Part shown: in pieces, positions 63,824 to 64,000 of the stretch
Layout of the letters: each line of letters opens with the position of its first letter
Numbering within the stretch: the first letter of the stretch is position 1
NCBI RefSeq assembly: GCF_001640805.2
Contig: NC_066845.1
Span: forward strand, 21,020,307-21,084,306
Reading direction: 5' to 3'
DNA from: Lates calcarifer
Lineage: Eukaryota > Chordata > Actinopteri > Centropomidae
DNA length: 64,000 nt
The notes under the pieces: model-generated
Database searches by the model: none
What the model was told of the DNA's origin: nothing
Seen by the model: the letters and a program-made list of their open reading frames with translations, nothing else
Translations under genes and position numbers: made by a program

Positions 63824-64000
63824 TCTGAACCTCTTGTACTATGTTTAAGACTGTTTGTTTACTACTTTCTTAAAATACAGATACTATGTCGAGAGTACAC
63901 CATAACAATATTAAAGCTGTGTCCCAAATTCTTGTAACATCCTAAGTGCAGTACAGCACAGCACAGTATATAATACATATTCATTGTCATTGCACTAATT

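Overview
This window reads as the nuclear genome of a ray-finned (teleost, probably percomorph) fish. The genes are split by introns with GT-AG borders, the proteins are clear vertebrate orthologues, the spacers are AT-rich, and the interspersed repeats (L2/Rex1-like LINEs, Tc1-like and hAT transposons, a tRNA-derived SINE, microsatellites) are of teleost type. No prokaryotic features, CRISPR arrays or structural RNA genes were found. I assembled the gene models by hand from splice sites and reading phase. All five close in frame, apart from the 5' exon(s) of the first gene, which lie outside the window.

Layout: (1) 1697-7014, + strand, the protease and PDZ part of an HtrA-family secreted serine protease, best assigned to HTRA4 because TM2D2 is next door. 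(2) 12791-17049, - strand, complete TM2D2 in four coding exons. HTRA4 and TM2D2 converge, and the 5.8 kb between them holds a Tc1-like deletion derivative and a decayed LINE. (3) 20410-25675, - strand, a seven-exon T-box gene of the Tbx2/3 class with a divergent N- and C-terminus and a GC-AG intron. (4) 25.7-41.3 kb, a gene-poor stretch with an L2 LINE relic, microsatellites, a possible conserved element, and a 326+326 bp nearly perfect inverted repeat. (5) 41.4-44.46 kb, a nest of transposons on both strands that stops about 110 bp before the next start codon. (6) 44571-50923, + strand, complete LMAN2L-like (VIP36-like) leguminous-type lectin in eight exons. (7) 55935-60249, + strand, complete CD53/CD37-like tetraspanin in seven coding exons. 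(8) 60.25-64 kb, a dispersed repeat, a decayed coiled-coil sequence on the minus strand, a strong G-quadruplex motif, and one possible coiled-coil exon running off the right edge.

The genes do not form a pathway; this is ordinary vertebrate synteny. HtrA acts on extracellular or secretory substrates, TM2D2 is a small two-pass membrane protein, the T-box protein is a DNA-binding regulator, LMAN2L is an ER-Golgi cargo lectin, and the tetraspanin is a leukocyte-type surface organiser. The items most worth checking are the divergent Tbx2/3-class gene with its frame-required GC donor, the long inverted repeat, a 64 bp insertion flanked by perfect 15 bp direct repeats, and the transposon nest next to the LMAN2L start.
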